A stretch of 64,000 nucleotides of DNA from the NCBI RefSeq assembly GCF_019977655.1, contig NZ_AP024849.1, forward strand, positions 3,133,001 to 3,197,000, in the 5' to 3' direction. Source of the stretch: Clostridium gelidum (lineage in GTDB: Bacteria; Bacillota; Clostridia; Clostridiales; Clostridiaceae). The notes under the pieces were generated by a model. It was given only the letters and a program-made list of their open reading frames with translations. It had not been told where the DNA came from and did not search any database. Positions 54,525 through 63,758 of the stretch are shown piece by piece. The number at the start of each line of letters is the position of its first letter. The first letter of the stretch is position 1. The position numbers were made by a program, and so were the translations under genes.

Positions 54525-55778
54525 TTAGACAAAAGACTTCAATAATGTGTTATATTCATTGTTCAAATTTAAATACATGTTCATTAAATCACTGCTTTGG
54601 TTTTGAGCTTCATTAATAATATAATCATAATTATTTATAAATAAATTCACTATTTTTGAATCTATTTTATTCATATCTACCATATTTTTTAATATTTTGA
54701 TTATTTTATCCTTATTAAATTCTTCTTTGTAACTTCTTGCCCCTAATAATGCACTAATGATATCTCCGATTGCCATTATTCTAATTTCTACGGTTATTTC
54801 TTCACCTTTTAAACCAAAAGGATATCCTGTTCCATCTAATTTCTCATGATGAAGTGTTCCTATATCCCTGATATCATCTATATTTAAGCCACTTAAAATA
54901 TTATATCCAATTATAGCATGGCTTTTCATAATTTCAAATTCATCATCAGTAAGTTTTCCTGGTTTCTCTAAAATTTCTACTGGAATTCCTATTTTCCCTA
55001 TATCATGAAGCACTGAAGCTACTTTGATTTTCGTTAATTCATCTTCATTTAATCCATATAATTTTCCTATTTGATAACTTATAGCTTCAACTAATATTGT
55101 ATGTTTAACAGTTGCTTCACTTCTAAAATCAATAGAATATGCTAACATTTTACTATAAGATAATACCTCTTCTCTAGTAAGGATTTTAGTTTCAAAAAAA
55201 CTTTCCAATTCCTTTTCATAAGAGTTATCTAATAATTTACTTATAAAATCAAATTTGCTATCTGCGTCGTTAAATAAATCCATATGCTCTTTCAAATAAT
55301 TCTTTTGATGGTTTTCAATATATTCCTTTGTCAAAGCACCCTTTTTAAAATAAACCCTATCAATAAAATCAGCAAAACTTAGTAATAATCCTTCTTTAGA
55401 AATAACATTCATTTTCCTGTCCTTAAAATATTTAAATGTAAAGTGATGGGTTAAAACTACATTATACAAATCTGAAAGTGGTGAAAAATACTTTATAAAT
55501 AAAGCTCCATAAAAAGCATGATCAAATGGCGCCACCGTATCAATTTCTACAAGCTTATCTCTCTCTGCAACTTTATATGCACCTATATCATGAAAAACAG
55601 ATATGGCACAAATCTCAAGTATTTCTTCTTCACTATAACTACCTTCAGCTTTTAATAAATTTAACATAATGTATGCCACTTGTTCTCCATGATTTAAAAG
55701 TCTTTTATCTACAGAGTTGATAGTTCTATGTATAATAAGTATCATTTGCTTTAATGTAACTTCAAAATTTTCTTTCAT
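54525..55778 (-). CDS. Double-HD protein with C-terminal HD-GYP domain
   Basis: A 417-residue protein with two HD modules. The N-terminal one (HGEQVAYIMLNLLKAEG ... ISVFHDIGAYK) is a partial HD; the C-terminal one is a full HD-GYP domain (ASVLHDIGKIGIPVEILEKP, SHAIIGYNILSG, LHHEKLDGTGYPFGLKG). The latter predicts cyclic-di-GMP hydrolysis. Its start is chosen at 55778 where GGAGAAAAA precedes the ATG. A second HD-GYP gene is at 34063; no GGDEF or PilZ partner is in the window. Confidence 0.85.
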   Translation of the reverse strand: MKENFEVTLKQMILIIHRTINSVDKRLLNHGEQVAYIMLNLLKAEGSYSEEEILEICAISVFHDIGAYKVAERDKLVEIDTVAPFDHAFYGALFIKYFSPLSDLYNVVLTHHFTFKYFKDRKMNVISKEGLLLSFADFIDRVYFKKGALTKEYIENHQKNYLKEHMDLFNDADSKFDFISKLLDNSYEKELESFFETKILTREEVLSYSKMLAYSIDFRSEATVKHTILVEAISYQIGKLYGLNEDELTKIKVASVLHDIGKIGIPVEILEKPGKLTDDEFEIMKSHAIIGYNILSGLNIDDIRDIGTLHHEKLDGTGYPFGLKGEEITVEIRIMAIGDIISALLGARSYKEEFNKDKIIKILKNMVDMNKIDSKIVNLFINNYDYIINEAQNQSSDLMNMYLNLNNEYNTLLKSFV

Positions 55779-55974
55779 TTTTTCTCCAATCATTATTCCT
55801 AATTTAATAAATATCAAAGTTAATTATATATTTATAATATTGTTTTATTTAGTTATTATATAATTCCACAGTCTAAATACGTCTATTTTTATAATAGAAC
55901 TTTTATTGTTTGTTATAAATCTTCCATTATGAGTTTTATTTTATTATATCATCATTATTTGATGTATAAAAGTC

Positions 55975-56020
55975 AAAAGACCTTAGTATTTACAATGTAT
56001 TGTAAATACTAAGGTCTTTT
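55975..56020 (-). terminator. Terminator of the IMP dehydrogenase gene
   Basis: Perfect 20-bp arms AAAAGACCTTAGTATTTACA / TGTAAATACTAAGGTCTTTT, 6-base loop (partly self-pairing), T-rich on both sides, 42 bp after the stop. Confidence 0.9.
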
Positions 56021-56062
56021 AAATTTTATAAACGTTCTTTCTTTCTAAACTTTTAGTAATTT

Positions 56063-57571
56063 TTATTCTTGAGTAGTATAATGGCTATCTTTTAATATAA
56101 CATCATGTGAACTTCCTTCAACAATACTTGTTGCAGATACTAATGTTATTTTAGCCTTTTCTTGTAACTCTGGAACTGTAAGTGCTCCGCAGTTACACAT
56201 TGTTGAACGTACTTTATTTAATGTTATTGTAACATTATCTTTTAAACTTCCTGCATATGGCACATATGAGTCAACACCTTCTTCAAAAGATAACTTCTTA
56301 TCTCCTCCAAGATCGTATCTTTCCCAATTTCTTGCTCTATTTGAGCCTTCGCCCCAATATTCCTTCATGTAATTTCCATTTATATTTACTTTGTTAGTTG
56401 GACTTTCATCAAATCTAGAGAAATATCTACCGAGCATCATAAAATCTGCTCCCATAGCTAAAGCTAAAGTTACATGATAATCATGTACAATACCACCATC
56501 AGAACATACTGGTATATAAGTTCCTGTTTTCTCAAAATATTCATTTCTAGCCTTAACTACATCAATAATTGCTGTTGCTTGACCACGACCTATACCCTTT
56601 TGTTCACGAGTTATACAAATAGATCCTCCGCCAATTCCAACCTTAACAAAATCTGCACCAGCTTCTGCTAAAAATAAAAATCCGTCTTTATCAACAACAT
56701 TTCCAGCTCCAACTTTAACATCTTCACCAAAATTTTCATGAATATATTCAATTGCTATCTTTTGCCATTCTGAAAATCCTTCTGAAGAATCAAGGCATAA
56801 AACATCTGCTCCTGCCTCTATTAATGCTGGTACTCTTTCTGCATAGTCGCGAGTATTAATACCTGCTCCTACTATATATCTTTTTTTACTATCAATAAGT
56901 TCATTTGGATTTTCTTTATTAGCTGAATAATCTTTACGGAATACCATATATTTTAGATTTTCATCTTTATCAACTAATGGCAACATATTTAATTTATTTT
57001 CCCAAATAATATTATTTGCTTCTTTTAATGTAATATCTGCATCTGCATATGTAAGTTTATTAAAAGGTGTCATAAATTCTGAAACTTGTGTTTTAAAATC
57101 CATTCTAGTAACTCTATAATCTCTACTTGTTACTATACCAAGTAGTTTTCCATTAGCAGTTCCATCATCAGTAACTGCCATAGTAGAATAACCTGTTTTT
57201 TCTTTTAACTCGACTACTTCTTGTAGTGTTGCACTTGGCTTAACATTTGCAGCACTTGTAACAAGTCCTGATTTATAACTTTTAGCTTTTGCAACCATAG
57301 CTGCTTCATTTTCAATTGATTGAGAACCAAATATAAACGAAACTCCACCTTCTTTTGCTAGTGCTACTGCCATTTTATCATCTGACACTGATTGCATAAT
57401 TGCTGAAGTCATTGGAATATTAATCATAATTTTTGATTCTTCACCCTTTTTAAATTTTACAAGTGGTGTTCTTAAACTTACATTGTGAGGAATACATTTT
57501 GTTGAAGAGTACCCTGGTACTAGTAAATATTCTCCAAAAGTATGAGATGGTTCATTAAAATAATATGCCAT
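56063..57571 (-). CDS. guaB: IMP dehydrogenase (variant clostridial type)
   Basis: Oxidises IMP to XMP with NAD+, the committed step to GMP. The 502-residue protein has the TIM-barrel catalytic domain split by a pair of CBS domains (KLLGIVTSRDYRV; LPLVDKDENLKYMVFRKDY). The catalytic-Cys loop reads GIGGGSICITREQKGIGRGQ, a known variant of the more common GxGxGSICTTR form. The C-terminal part (YAGSLKDNVTITLNKVRSTM) is typical. GGAG precedes the ATG, and a promoter-like TTGACA (complement of 57641-57646) lies upstream. Confidence 0.88.
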   Translation of the reverse strand: MAYYFNEPSHTFGEYLLVPGYSSTKCIPHNVSLRTPLVKFKKGEESKIMINIPMTSAIMQSVSDDKMAVALAKEGGVSFIFGSQSIENEAAMVAKAKSYKSGLVTSAANVKPSATLQEVVELKEKTGYSTMAVTDDGTANGKLLGIVTSRDYRVTRMDFKTQVSEFMTPFNKLTYADADITLKEANNIIWENKLNMLPLVDKDENLKYMVFRKDYSANKENPNELIDSKKRYIVGAGINTRDYAERVPALIEAGADVLCLDSSEGFSEWQKIAIEYIHENFGEDVKVGAGNVVDKDGFLFLAEAGADFVKVGIGGGSICITREQKGIGRGQATAIIDVVKARNEYFEKTGTYIPVCSDGGIVHDYHVTLALAMGADFMMLGRYFSRFDESPTNKVNINGNYMKEYWGEGSNRARNWERYDLGGDKKLSFEEGVDSYVPYAGSLKDNVTITLNKVRSTMCNCGALTVPELQEKAKITLVSATSIVEGSSHDVILKDSHYTTQE

Positions 57572-57732
57572 TTTATCTTACTCCTTCATTCTTACATTAT
57601 CACTATTTTATTCTATATGATAATCCATTTTCACGGTTATTGTCAATATAAAAAGTCTTTTCCAAACTAAATATGTTAAAATTCACGAATTAAAAATCTT
57701 ATTTCAGCTATTAATATTCGCATTTTAATTAA

Positions 57733-57996
57733 TTATTTAAATACGTTTATAGAATAATTTAATATTCCAGCGCCTCCACCTACTAAATCTATAACAATAT
57801 ACCAATGCCCTGTACTTGGAACTGTTATGTTATAGGGAGAACTACACGCCTTGCTATTATAGTACTCACAACTGTTATTATTTTTATATTTTGAAAAGTT
57901 TATATTATCCATTAAATAAATATTTACTTTTCGATCAACTGCAATACTTAATATATCGCCTTTTTTAAAGTTACCTTCTTTATAAGAATATTTCAT
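57733..57996 (-). CDS. DUF1883-type small protein
   Basis: An 87-residue protein beginning MKYSYKEGNFKKGDILSIAV and containing KVNIYLMDNINFSKYKNNNS and VPSTGHWYIVIDLVGGGAGI, which match the DUF1883 family (found next to TIR or effector domains elsewhere, here alone). Start ATG 57996 is 13 bases from GGAG, a long spacing; the true start may be a few codons different. Function unknown. Confidence 0.72.
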   Translation of the reverse strand: MKYSYKEGNFKKGDILSIAVDRKVNIYLMDNINFSKYKNNNSCEYYNSKACSSPYNITVPSTGHWYIVIDLVGGGAGILNYSINVFK

Positions 57997-58470
57997 AACA
58001 TTTTTATAACTCCTTTCAAGTTTTTTAAAGTTATGTAACATGCTATTTTACTACGTTTTAGCTTTTTATACATCACCTAACAATTGTAAAATGGCCTTCA
58101 ATCTCGGAGAATAATTCCCTTTCAATCTCCTTATTATCTTCTATATATAATTATATTTTCTGCATAATTATAATAATCAATTTAACTTTATTGATATTAT
58201 CTTTTTAAAGATTATATCATATTCTATAAATACAGTATTATTTAATTTAATAATTAAACCTGCAAGTATAATAAAATTACCTGCAGATTAATCTATTATT
58301 TCATGAAATATGATACTCCCAGTGAGATAGCACCTATATGTTTCATCGTATCAATACAAAATTAACTTAAAATGTTCTTTTATCCTTATTTTATTATGAA
58401 TATTTTCAAAGCAAAAGATAAAGCTAATACTAAATATTTATAATTCAGCAAATACATTTGGAGGATTACA
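57997..58470. other. Intergenic region before the sugar-binding protein gene
   Basis: About 470 bp of non-coding sequence between divergent genes. It contains scattered short repeats of CCTGCA and an otherwise AT-rich promoter region. I see no known riboswitch. Confidence 0.4.
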
Positions 58471-59511
58471 ATGAAAATATTAAAAAGAACATTAGTAATA
58501 ATTATGTTAACTGTCGTGTTAATGAATAATATTCAAACTAACATTTATGCATACGCACAAATTTCACCTGAAAAACCACTTAAAATAGCTGTAATATTAT
58601 TTAGTTTTGATGATCCTTACATTTCTTTAGTTCGTAAAAGCTTAGAAGAAATTCAAAATAAAAATGAGAACAATGTTAACTATACTTTTTACGATGGTAA
58701 AAGAAATCAAGATATACAAAATACAATTATAGATTCTGTCCTCGAAAGTACTTATGATCTTTTATTAGTAAACTTAGTTAGTTTAGACTCAGACACTGTA
58801 ACATCAGTCATAAATAAAGCGAAACAAAAAAATATTCCAATAATCTTATTTAACACAGTACCATTTGATATCCAACCAGTTAAATCTTATAGTAAATCTC
58901 TAGTTATATCTACAGATTCTAAACAATCAGGTATCTTACAAGGCGAACTTGTTGCTAATTATTGGAATTCCAAAAAAAATAATATAGATTATAACGGTGA
59001 CAACATATTACAATACTTTATGCTAAAAGGTCCAGAAAATATCACTGTAACACTTGACAGAAGCTTATATTCTATCTCAACGATTAAAAATTCTGGAATA
59101 AAAACACAAGAAGTTATATCAAAATCTTGCTATTGGGAAGAAGAATGTGCAAGAAATTCCACTGAATTGTTATTTTTAAAATATGGCAATAAATTTGAAG
59201 CGATTATCTCAAATAATGATGCCATGGCAATAGGTGCTATTAAGGCATTGCAAAAATACGGATATAACACAGGTGATGAATCAAAATATATTCCAGTTTT
59301 CGGAATCGATGGAATACCTGAAGCTATAGATTTAATTAATAAAGGATTTATGGCTGGTACTATTCTTCAAGATCCTAATGAAACAGCTGAAGCACTTTAT
59401 ACCATAGGGATGAATTTAGTTAATGATAAATATGCTCTTGAAAATACAAATTATAAATTTGATGAAACAGGGGTTACAATTCAAATGCCTTATTATGAAT
59501 ATAAAAAGTAG
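58471..59511 (+). CDS. Galactose/glucose-type periplasmic sugar-binding protein
   Basis: A 346-residue secreted binding protein of the Peripla_BP_4 (MglB) family. The signal peptide MKILKRTLVIIMLTVVLMNN ends near YAYAQ. The sugar-binding fold is seen in LKIAVILFSFDDPYISLVRK, TVTSVINKAKQKNIPIILFN, AIISNNDAMAIGAIKALQKY and IPVFGIDGIPEAIDLINKGF. No lipobox, and no ABC permease or ATPase gene lies nearby, so it may be a free sensor or work with a distant transporter. GGAGG precedes the ATG. Confidence 0.85.
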   Translation: MKILKRTLVIIMLTVVLMNNIQTNIYAYAQISPEKPLKIAVILFSFDDPYISLVRKSLEEIQNKNENNVNYTFYDGKRNQDIQNTIIDSVLESTYDLLLVNLVSLDSDTVTSVINKAKQKNIPIILFNTVPFDIQPVKSYSKSLVISTDSKQSGILQGELVANYWNSKKNNIDYNGDNILQYFMLKGPENITVTLDRSLYSISTIKNSGIKTQEVISKSCYWEEECARNSTELLFLKYGNKFEAIISNNDAMAIGAIKALQKYGYNTGDESKYIPVFGIDGIPEAIDLINKGFMAGTILQDPNETAEALYTIGMNLVNDKYALENTNYKFDETGVTIQMPYYEYKK

Positions 59512-59516
59512 TAAAA

Positions 59517-59555
59517 AATAAATTAGAGTGATTTATAAATTCATTCTAATTTATT
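59517..59555 (+). terminator. Terminator of the sugar-binding protein gene
   Basis: AATAAATTAGA / TCTAATTTATT arms around a small loop, 6 bp after the stop. Confidence 0.8.
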
Positions 59556-59623
59556 CCCTATATATATTTAATTTTTCTTTATATTTATGTGTGGTATGAT
59601 AATCGCATTATTTATATTTTTAT

Positions 59624-60238
59624 CTAACATTCCTCACTCCAAGGTCGAATAGCTTTCTTAAATTGCCCTCCGCACCGTGATAATTCACCCATGACTTTTT
59701 CAATCCCATCTTCACTTTTAAACCAATTATCTTTATTTATTTCTTGCGTTTCAACTGGGCATATAAAGAATTCTGTTTTGGGATAAGCCCAGCTATAAAA
59801 CATTAGACATCGTTTAGCATGATATGACTTACAACATATAATTGCTTTCTTTATATCTAAATTATTTTTATCTGTAACTATCCTAGAATTAAATGCATTT
59901 TGTTTTGTCCACTCTGCCTTGTCCTCTTTTATTATTGAACTCTCTTGGACGCCATAAGAAAGTGCTACAGCTTTCATAAACTCCCACTCAGTCTCATAAG
60001 TTCCATTATATTTATCGCCATTTGTCGCGGGTCCAGGAAAATAGCCTTTGCTCATACTATATTTCCCTGAAGGTAAAATATAAGGCGCATATCCATCAAT
60101 CCAAAGCTTAGCTGCTTTTTCTGTTGGCTCTGGCCATGAACCACCAGGCACAAAAATAATATCAGCTTTTTGAATCTTGTCTTCAACAAAAATGAATGAT
60201 GTAATTTCTCTTATGAAATTTATACCCATGAGCTCCAT
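59624..60238 (-). CDS. YdcF/DUF218 family protein
   Basis: A 204-residue member of the DUF218 (SanA/YdcF/ElyC-type) family. The core ADIIFVPGGSWPEPTEKAAK and later ESSIIKEDKAEWTKQNAFNS with AIICCKSYHAKRCLMFY match the nucleotide-binding-like DUF218 fold. No signal peptide or membrane helix, so it is cytosolic. GGAGATAAAA precedes the ATG. Biochemical function unknown. Confidence 0.78.
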   Translation of the reverse strand: MELMGINFIREITSFIFVEDKIQKADIIFVPGGSWPEPTEKAAKLWIDGYAPYILPSGKYSMSKGYFPGPATNGDKYNGTYETEWEFMKAVALSYGVQESSIIKEDKAEWTKQNAFNSRIVTDKNNLDIKKAIICCKSYHAKRCLMFYSWAYPKTEFFICPVETQEINKDNWFKSEDGIEKVMGELSRCGGQFKKAIRPWSEEC

Positions 60239-60325
60239 ATTTTTATCTCCTCAATTTATGGATATTAACAAATTTAATATCCCTTACATACTTAAAAATA
60301 TAATGGTTTAATAAAACTCCTTATA

Positions 60326-60820
60326 TTAAACTAAGTTACTTCTGCGTTCCATAAAAACTACATCATGCCATGTCTTATTATCCATCTTTGCTATTTTCTC
60401 TCTTATACCAACAATTCTAAAACCACATTTTTTATGCAATTCTATACTAGCTTCATTTTCACTTATAATACCAGATTGCAAAGTCCAAAATCCATTTTTC
60501 TCGGATTCTTCTATTACTGTTTTAAGAAGAGCTTTTCCAACACCAATTCCTCTAAATTTTTCTCCAATATATACGCTTACTTCTGCAACTCCCATATAAA
60601 CACATCTACTTGAAGTTTTACTTAATGATACCCAACCTAATACATTTCCTTGTTCTGAACGTGCAACTAATCTACATGATTCAACATGTCCACTATCCCA
60701 CTCTTCAAAAGTAGGTACTTGTGTTTGAAATGTTGCTTTTTTTGTATTAATACCTTCTAAATATATCTTAGAGACTTGTTCCCAATCTGCATTTTTCATT
60801 TTATCTATCTTATAATCCAT
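60326..60820 (-). CDS. Phosphinothricin-acetyltransferase-like GNAT enzyme
   Basis: A 164-residue acetyl-CoA-dependent transferase. The IYLEGINTKKATFQTQVPTF motif near the N-terminus and EVSVYIGEKFRGIGVGKALL (acetyl-CoA loop) place it in the PAT/MnaT branch of GNAT proteins. These acetylate small amino compounds such as L-amino acid derivatives. GGGGG precedes the ATG. Natural substrate unknown. Confidence 0.83.
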   Translation of the reverse strand: MDYKIDKMKNADWEQVSKIYLEGINTKKATFQTQVPTFEEWDSGHVESCRLVARSEQGNVLGWVSLSKTSSRCVYMGVAEVSVYIGEKFRGIGVGKALLKTVIEESEKNGFWTLQSGIISENEASIELHKKCGFRIVGIREKIAKMDNKTWHDVVFMERRSNLV

Positions 60821-60864
60821 CTTCTTACCCCCATTAAGAACATTATCTTTATTCTTAAATTTTA

Positions 60865-61665
60865 TTATTCTTTATCAAAATCTCTTCCAACATCACTTGC
60901 TGTATGAGAATCTGATCCATAAACTTTTTTAACTTCATATTTTTCTACTAATTCTTTAAAAATATCTGATACATAAATTTCACCACAATAAGGTTTTCTA
61001 AGACCAGCAGTATTTACATCTACTTCATAATCTCTTTCTTTAATTTCTTTTACTATTTCTTCTAATAGCTCTTTATTTCTATATTGCACAGGATATAGAT
61101 TATTAAATATTCTTATTAATGTAGGATGTCCAATACGCTTTGGCTTAAATTCTCCTAAATCTGCTTTAATTGCTTTTAATAAAGTTTCATAATATTTATC
61201 ATATATTAATTCAACAGAACCTAACTCATTTAAGGCCTCTTCAAATCCTGGCTTCCAATCAATCGCTGTGTATTTATCAACTATCTTTATAAAATGAACT
61301 GATAATATACTATCTTCTACCTTAGGCCCATAAACATTAAGCATCTTTTTTATTTCTTCTTCATATCCCTCTACGAAATCTACTTCTAAACCTGTATTTA
61401 TCTTAAGTTTATCTTTATATCTAGGTTTTAACTTTTCTACTTCATCAAAATACTTTTCTACAACATCCTTTGACAAAGCACATTCGTCTAAAAACTTTCT
61501 ATTCTCTATAAAATAACTTGGAAATGGCATATGTTCAGTAAATGTAATTTCTTCCAGACCTTCAACAATGGCTTTTTCCACATACATTTCAAAAGAATCT
61601 TTAGTTCCATGAGGACAATATGGGGAATGAATATGTCCATCTCTTAATATTTTTTTATTTTCCAT
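60865..61665 (-). CDS. PHP-family histidinol phosphatase
   Basis: A 266-residue phosphoesterase of the HisJ/HisK (PHP) family, which dephosphorylates L-histidinol phosphate. Metal ligands are seen in DGHIHSPYCPHGTKDSF and ITFTEHMPFP; DFVEGYEEE and ILSVHFI lie mid-chain, and YGSDSHTASDVG ends it. No other his gene is in the window, so a different phosphoester is possible. The ATG at 61665 has only a weak ribosome site. Confidence 0.83.
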   Translation of the reverse strand: MENKKILRDGHIHSPYCPHGTKDSFEMYVEKAIVEGLEEITFTEHMPFPSYFIENRKFLDECALSKDVVEKYFDEVEKLKPRYKDKLKINTGLEVDFVEGYEEEIKKMLNVYGPKVEDSILSVHFIKIVDKYTAIDWKPGFEEALNELGSVELIYDKYYETLLKAIKADLGEFKPKRIGHPTLIRIFNNLYPVQYRNKELLEEIVKEIKERDYEVDVNTAGLRKPYCGEIYVSDIFKELVEKYEVKKVYGSDSHTASDVGRDFDKE

Positions 61666-61713
61666 AATATTATTTCAGAGAAGGATTATTTTAATATGTC
61701 CCTCTCTAAAAAT

Positions 61714-62514
61714 TCACTTCCCTTCTATGCTATAATTCATTATAAAATTTTCTAAATATTCTTCTAGATACTTTGAAATTCTATTAATCTCTTCATTTTT
61801 AGGTAAGCAGCTAATTAGTGTACTTAAAATATTTTTTTCTTTAATATAATTAATAGAGAAAGGAAAATTCAAATCCGTTATCCAATTTAGCTCATACAAC
61901 TTTCTATCATTATAATTTTTTAATGACTTATTGCTAATTTTTTTGTTGGTCTGAATATATTCCAATAATTCTTTATTATATCCAGATGTAAAAGGTAAAT
62001 TATCTATAGCAGGATTTGGATCATTTTCTCGTTCTTTTTCATAATCAATAATTACCCTAAAAATGTCAAGTTTATCAGCATCTCTGATTAATTTACAAAA
62101 CAAAGCTTCTTTCTTATTTAAATCATGTGGAAGATCCTTTGTATTATGGAGACTTATAGCTTTAATAATAATTTCTTTCCAGTCTTTATCTAAATCTTTT
62201 AAGATACTGTTTTCTTCTAATATTTTGATGCCTAGAGTTGCATGATTTATTGAAAGATCGTCATTAAATGTTTTGTATGTCCTAAATTGTTCAAATCTTC
62301 CTATATCATGAAATAACCCTATTATCTCAGCAGTATTAACTTCTTCCTCTGTTAAATTTAAAGATTTCGCAATATTTACAGCATGTTTTGCAACCTTTAA
62401 AGTGTGAATTTCCTTAAGTTCAATATTTTGATTTACTACATTGTCTTCTCCATAAAATCTTTTTACATATGAATTAAACCAATTATAATATTCTTTAACT
62501 AATTTATTTTGCAT
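61714..62514 (-). CDS. HD-domain phosphohydrolase
   Basis: A 266-residue metal-dependent HD-superfamily protein. The motif LFHDIGRFEQFRTYKTFNDD holds the HD pair, with an upstream His in HTLKVAKHAVNIAKSL and a late Asp in LIRDADKLDIFRVI. Nucleotide or related phosphohydrolase activity is likely; substrate unknown. It lies 48 bp upstream of the PHP phosphatase gene and may be transcribed with it. Confidence 0.82.
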   Translation of the reverse strand: MQNKLVKEYYNWFNSYVKRFYGEDNVVNQNIELKEIHTLKVAKHAVNIAKSLNLTEEEVNTAEIIGLFHDIGRFEQFRTYKTFNDDLSINHATLGIKILEENSILKDLDKDWKEIIIKAISLHNTKDLPHDLNKKEALFCKLIRDADKLDIFRVIIDYEKERENDPNPAIDNLPFTSGYNKELLEYIQTNKKISNKSLKNYNDRKLYELNWITDLNFPFSINYIKEKNILSTLISCLPKNEEINRISKYLEEYLENFIMNYSIEGK

Positions 62515-62578
62515 ATTTATCTCTTGTAAGATTCACTTCCTTTCTCTTATAGATATAATATTTATTTTTTGTATAATA

Positions 62579-62959
62579 TTATTTATCCTCACGTAGTAAA
62601 TAATCATTATTCTCTAGATCCTTAAAAGAAAACATTTTACCATATGGCATATTCATCAATTCTCCTACTTCTACAGAATTATTTTTCATATCAATATAAG
62701 CTTTATCTATATCATTAGTGCTCAAAAGTATAGATGGATGTTCCACATTGACTGCTGGATTTTGGACTTTCATCATATTTTTATCATATAATATAAATGT
62801 GGTAAGAGATTCTTTACTTGGAGCAACTTCAATCCATTTCATACCCGGACCCATTTCTTGTTCTAATTTAACAACAAAATTTAGTTTCTTTACCCAGAAA
62901 TTCTTTGCATCCTCTTGGTTTTCAAAATATAATGTTATTTTTCCTATATTATTAATCAT
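62579..62959 (-). CDS. VOC-superfamily (glyoxalase-like) protein
   Basis: A 126-residue protein of the vicinal-oxygen-chelate fold. MINNIGKITLYFENQEDAKN FWVKKLNF and the late GKMFSFKDLENNDYLLRE are typical of glyoxalase/bleomycin-resistance-type proteins. Metal ligands of true glyoxalase I are not all evident. AGGAGG precedes the ATG. Specific role unknown. Confidence 0.83.
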   Translation of the reverse strand: MINNIGKITLYFENQEDAKNFWVKKLNFVVKLEQEMGPGMKWIEVAPSKESLTTFILYDKNMMKVQNPAVNVEHPSILLSTNDIDKAYIDMKNNSVEVGELMNMPYGKMFSFKDLENNDYLLREDK

Positions 62960-63006
62960 ACTTTATTCCTCCTACTTGTATTATTAATACTAATCATGTT
63001 TGACTA

Positions 63007-63492
63007 TTATTTTATCTCCATTTGTTCATATTCATACATATGATAATTACATTCCTGCATGCCTAATGATTTATATGTAGCTTTTGCATTAATATTTTCT
63101 TTTTCTACATACAGCCTTATTCCTGCTATATCATCATCTTCATCACATATGTTCTTTACATAATTATATAACTCTTTATATACACCTTTTCTTCTATGTT
63201 TTGCATCAACATATACACTTTGTACCCAAAGAAACATTCCATTTCTCCAATCACTCCATTCATATGTATGCATAATTTGTCCTACAACTTTATCATTTAT
63301 TGTATAAACATAATATTGACCTTTGCTTTTATCTGATAACATTGATTCAACACCTTTAGTAAGGATTTCTAAATCTAATTCTTTATCTTCTGTTTCCTTT
63401 GCTAAGTTATAATTAAATTTTACTATAGTTTCTAAATCTTCTATTTTAGCTTTTCTTATTTTTATTGAATTTGAATTTTCATAATTACTCAT
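63007..63492 (-). CDS. GNAT N-acetyltransferase
   Basis: A 161-residue GNAT protein: IRKAKIEDLETIVKFNYNLA at the N-terminus, FLWVQSVYVDAKHRRKGVYK (acetyl-CoA loop, here RRKGVY) and EKENINAKATYKSLGMQECN. Together these are characteristic of spermidine/amino-group acetyltransferases. GGAGG precedes the ATG. Substrate unknown. Confidence 0.83.
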   Translation of the reverse strand: MSNYENSNSIKIRKAKIEDLETIVKFNYNLAKETEDKELDLEILTKGVESMLSDKSKGQYYVYTINDKVVGQIMHTYEWSDWRNGMFLWVQSVYVDAKHRRKGVYKELYNYVKNICDEDDDIAGIRLYVEKENINAKATYKSLGMQECNYHMYEYEQMEIK

Positions 63493-63581
63493 TTGTTTCC
63501 TCCATATTATTTATTTCCTATATTTTAGCATTTAAATGTTATATTACATAGTATTTTTCTTTTTTAATTCAAAAAATTATA

Positions 63582-63630
63582 GTGTACGCCGAAAGGTAAT
63601 CTTAAAAATTATTCTACCCTTTGCGTACAC
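63582..63630 (-). terminator. Terminator of the ABC transporter gene
   Basis: GTGTACGC / GCGTACAC outer arms with further pairing inside (AAAGG with CCTTT); the minus strand continues into TTTTTTG. About 130 bp after the stop. Confidence 0.78.
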
Positions 63631-63758
63631 CATTTAATTTTATATTTTAATAACTTACAATTATTTTAAATACTTTTTGTTCATTTCACTATCATTATTT
63701 TATCTAAGTTTGTTGCAACGCCAATAAAAGGATTGATTTTTCTTTGCAACTACTTATA

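Noticed and set aside
58255..58300. CCTGCA repeats as an operator pair before the sugar-binding gene
   Set aside because: Only 6-7 bp are shared and the arrangement is not symmetric; too weak to claim.
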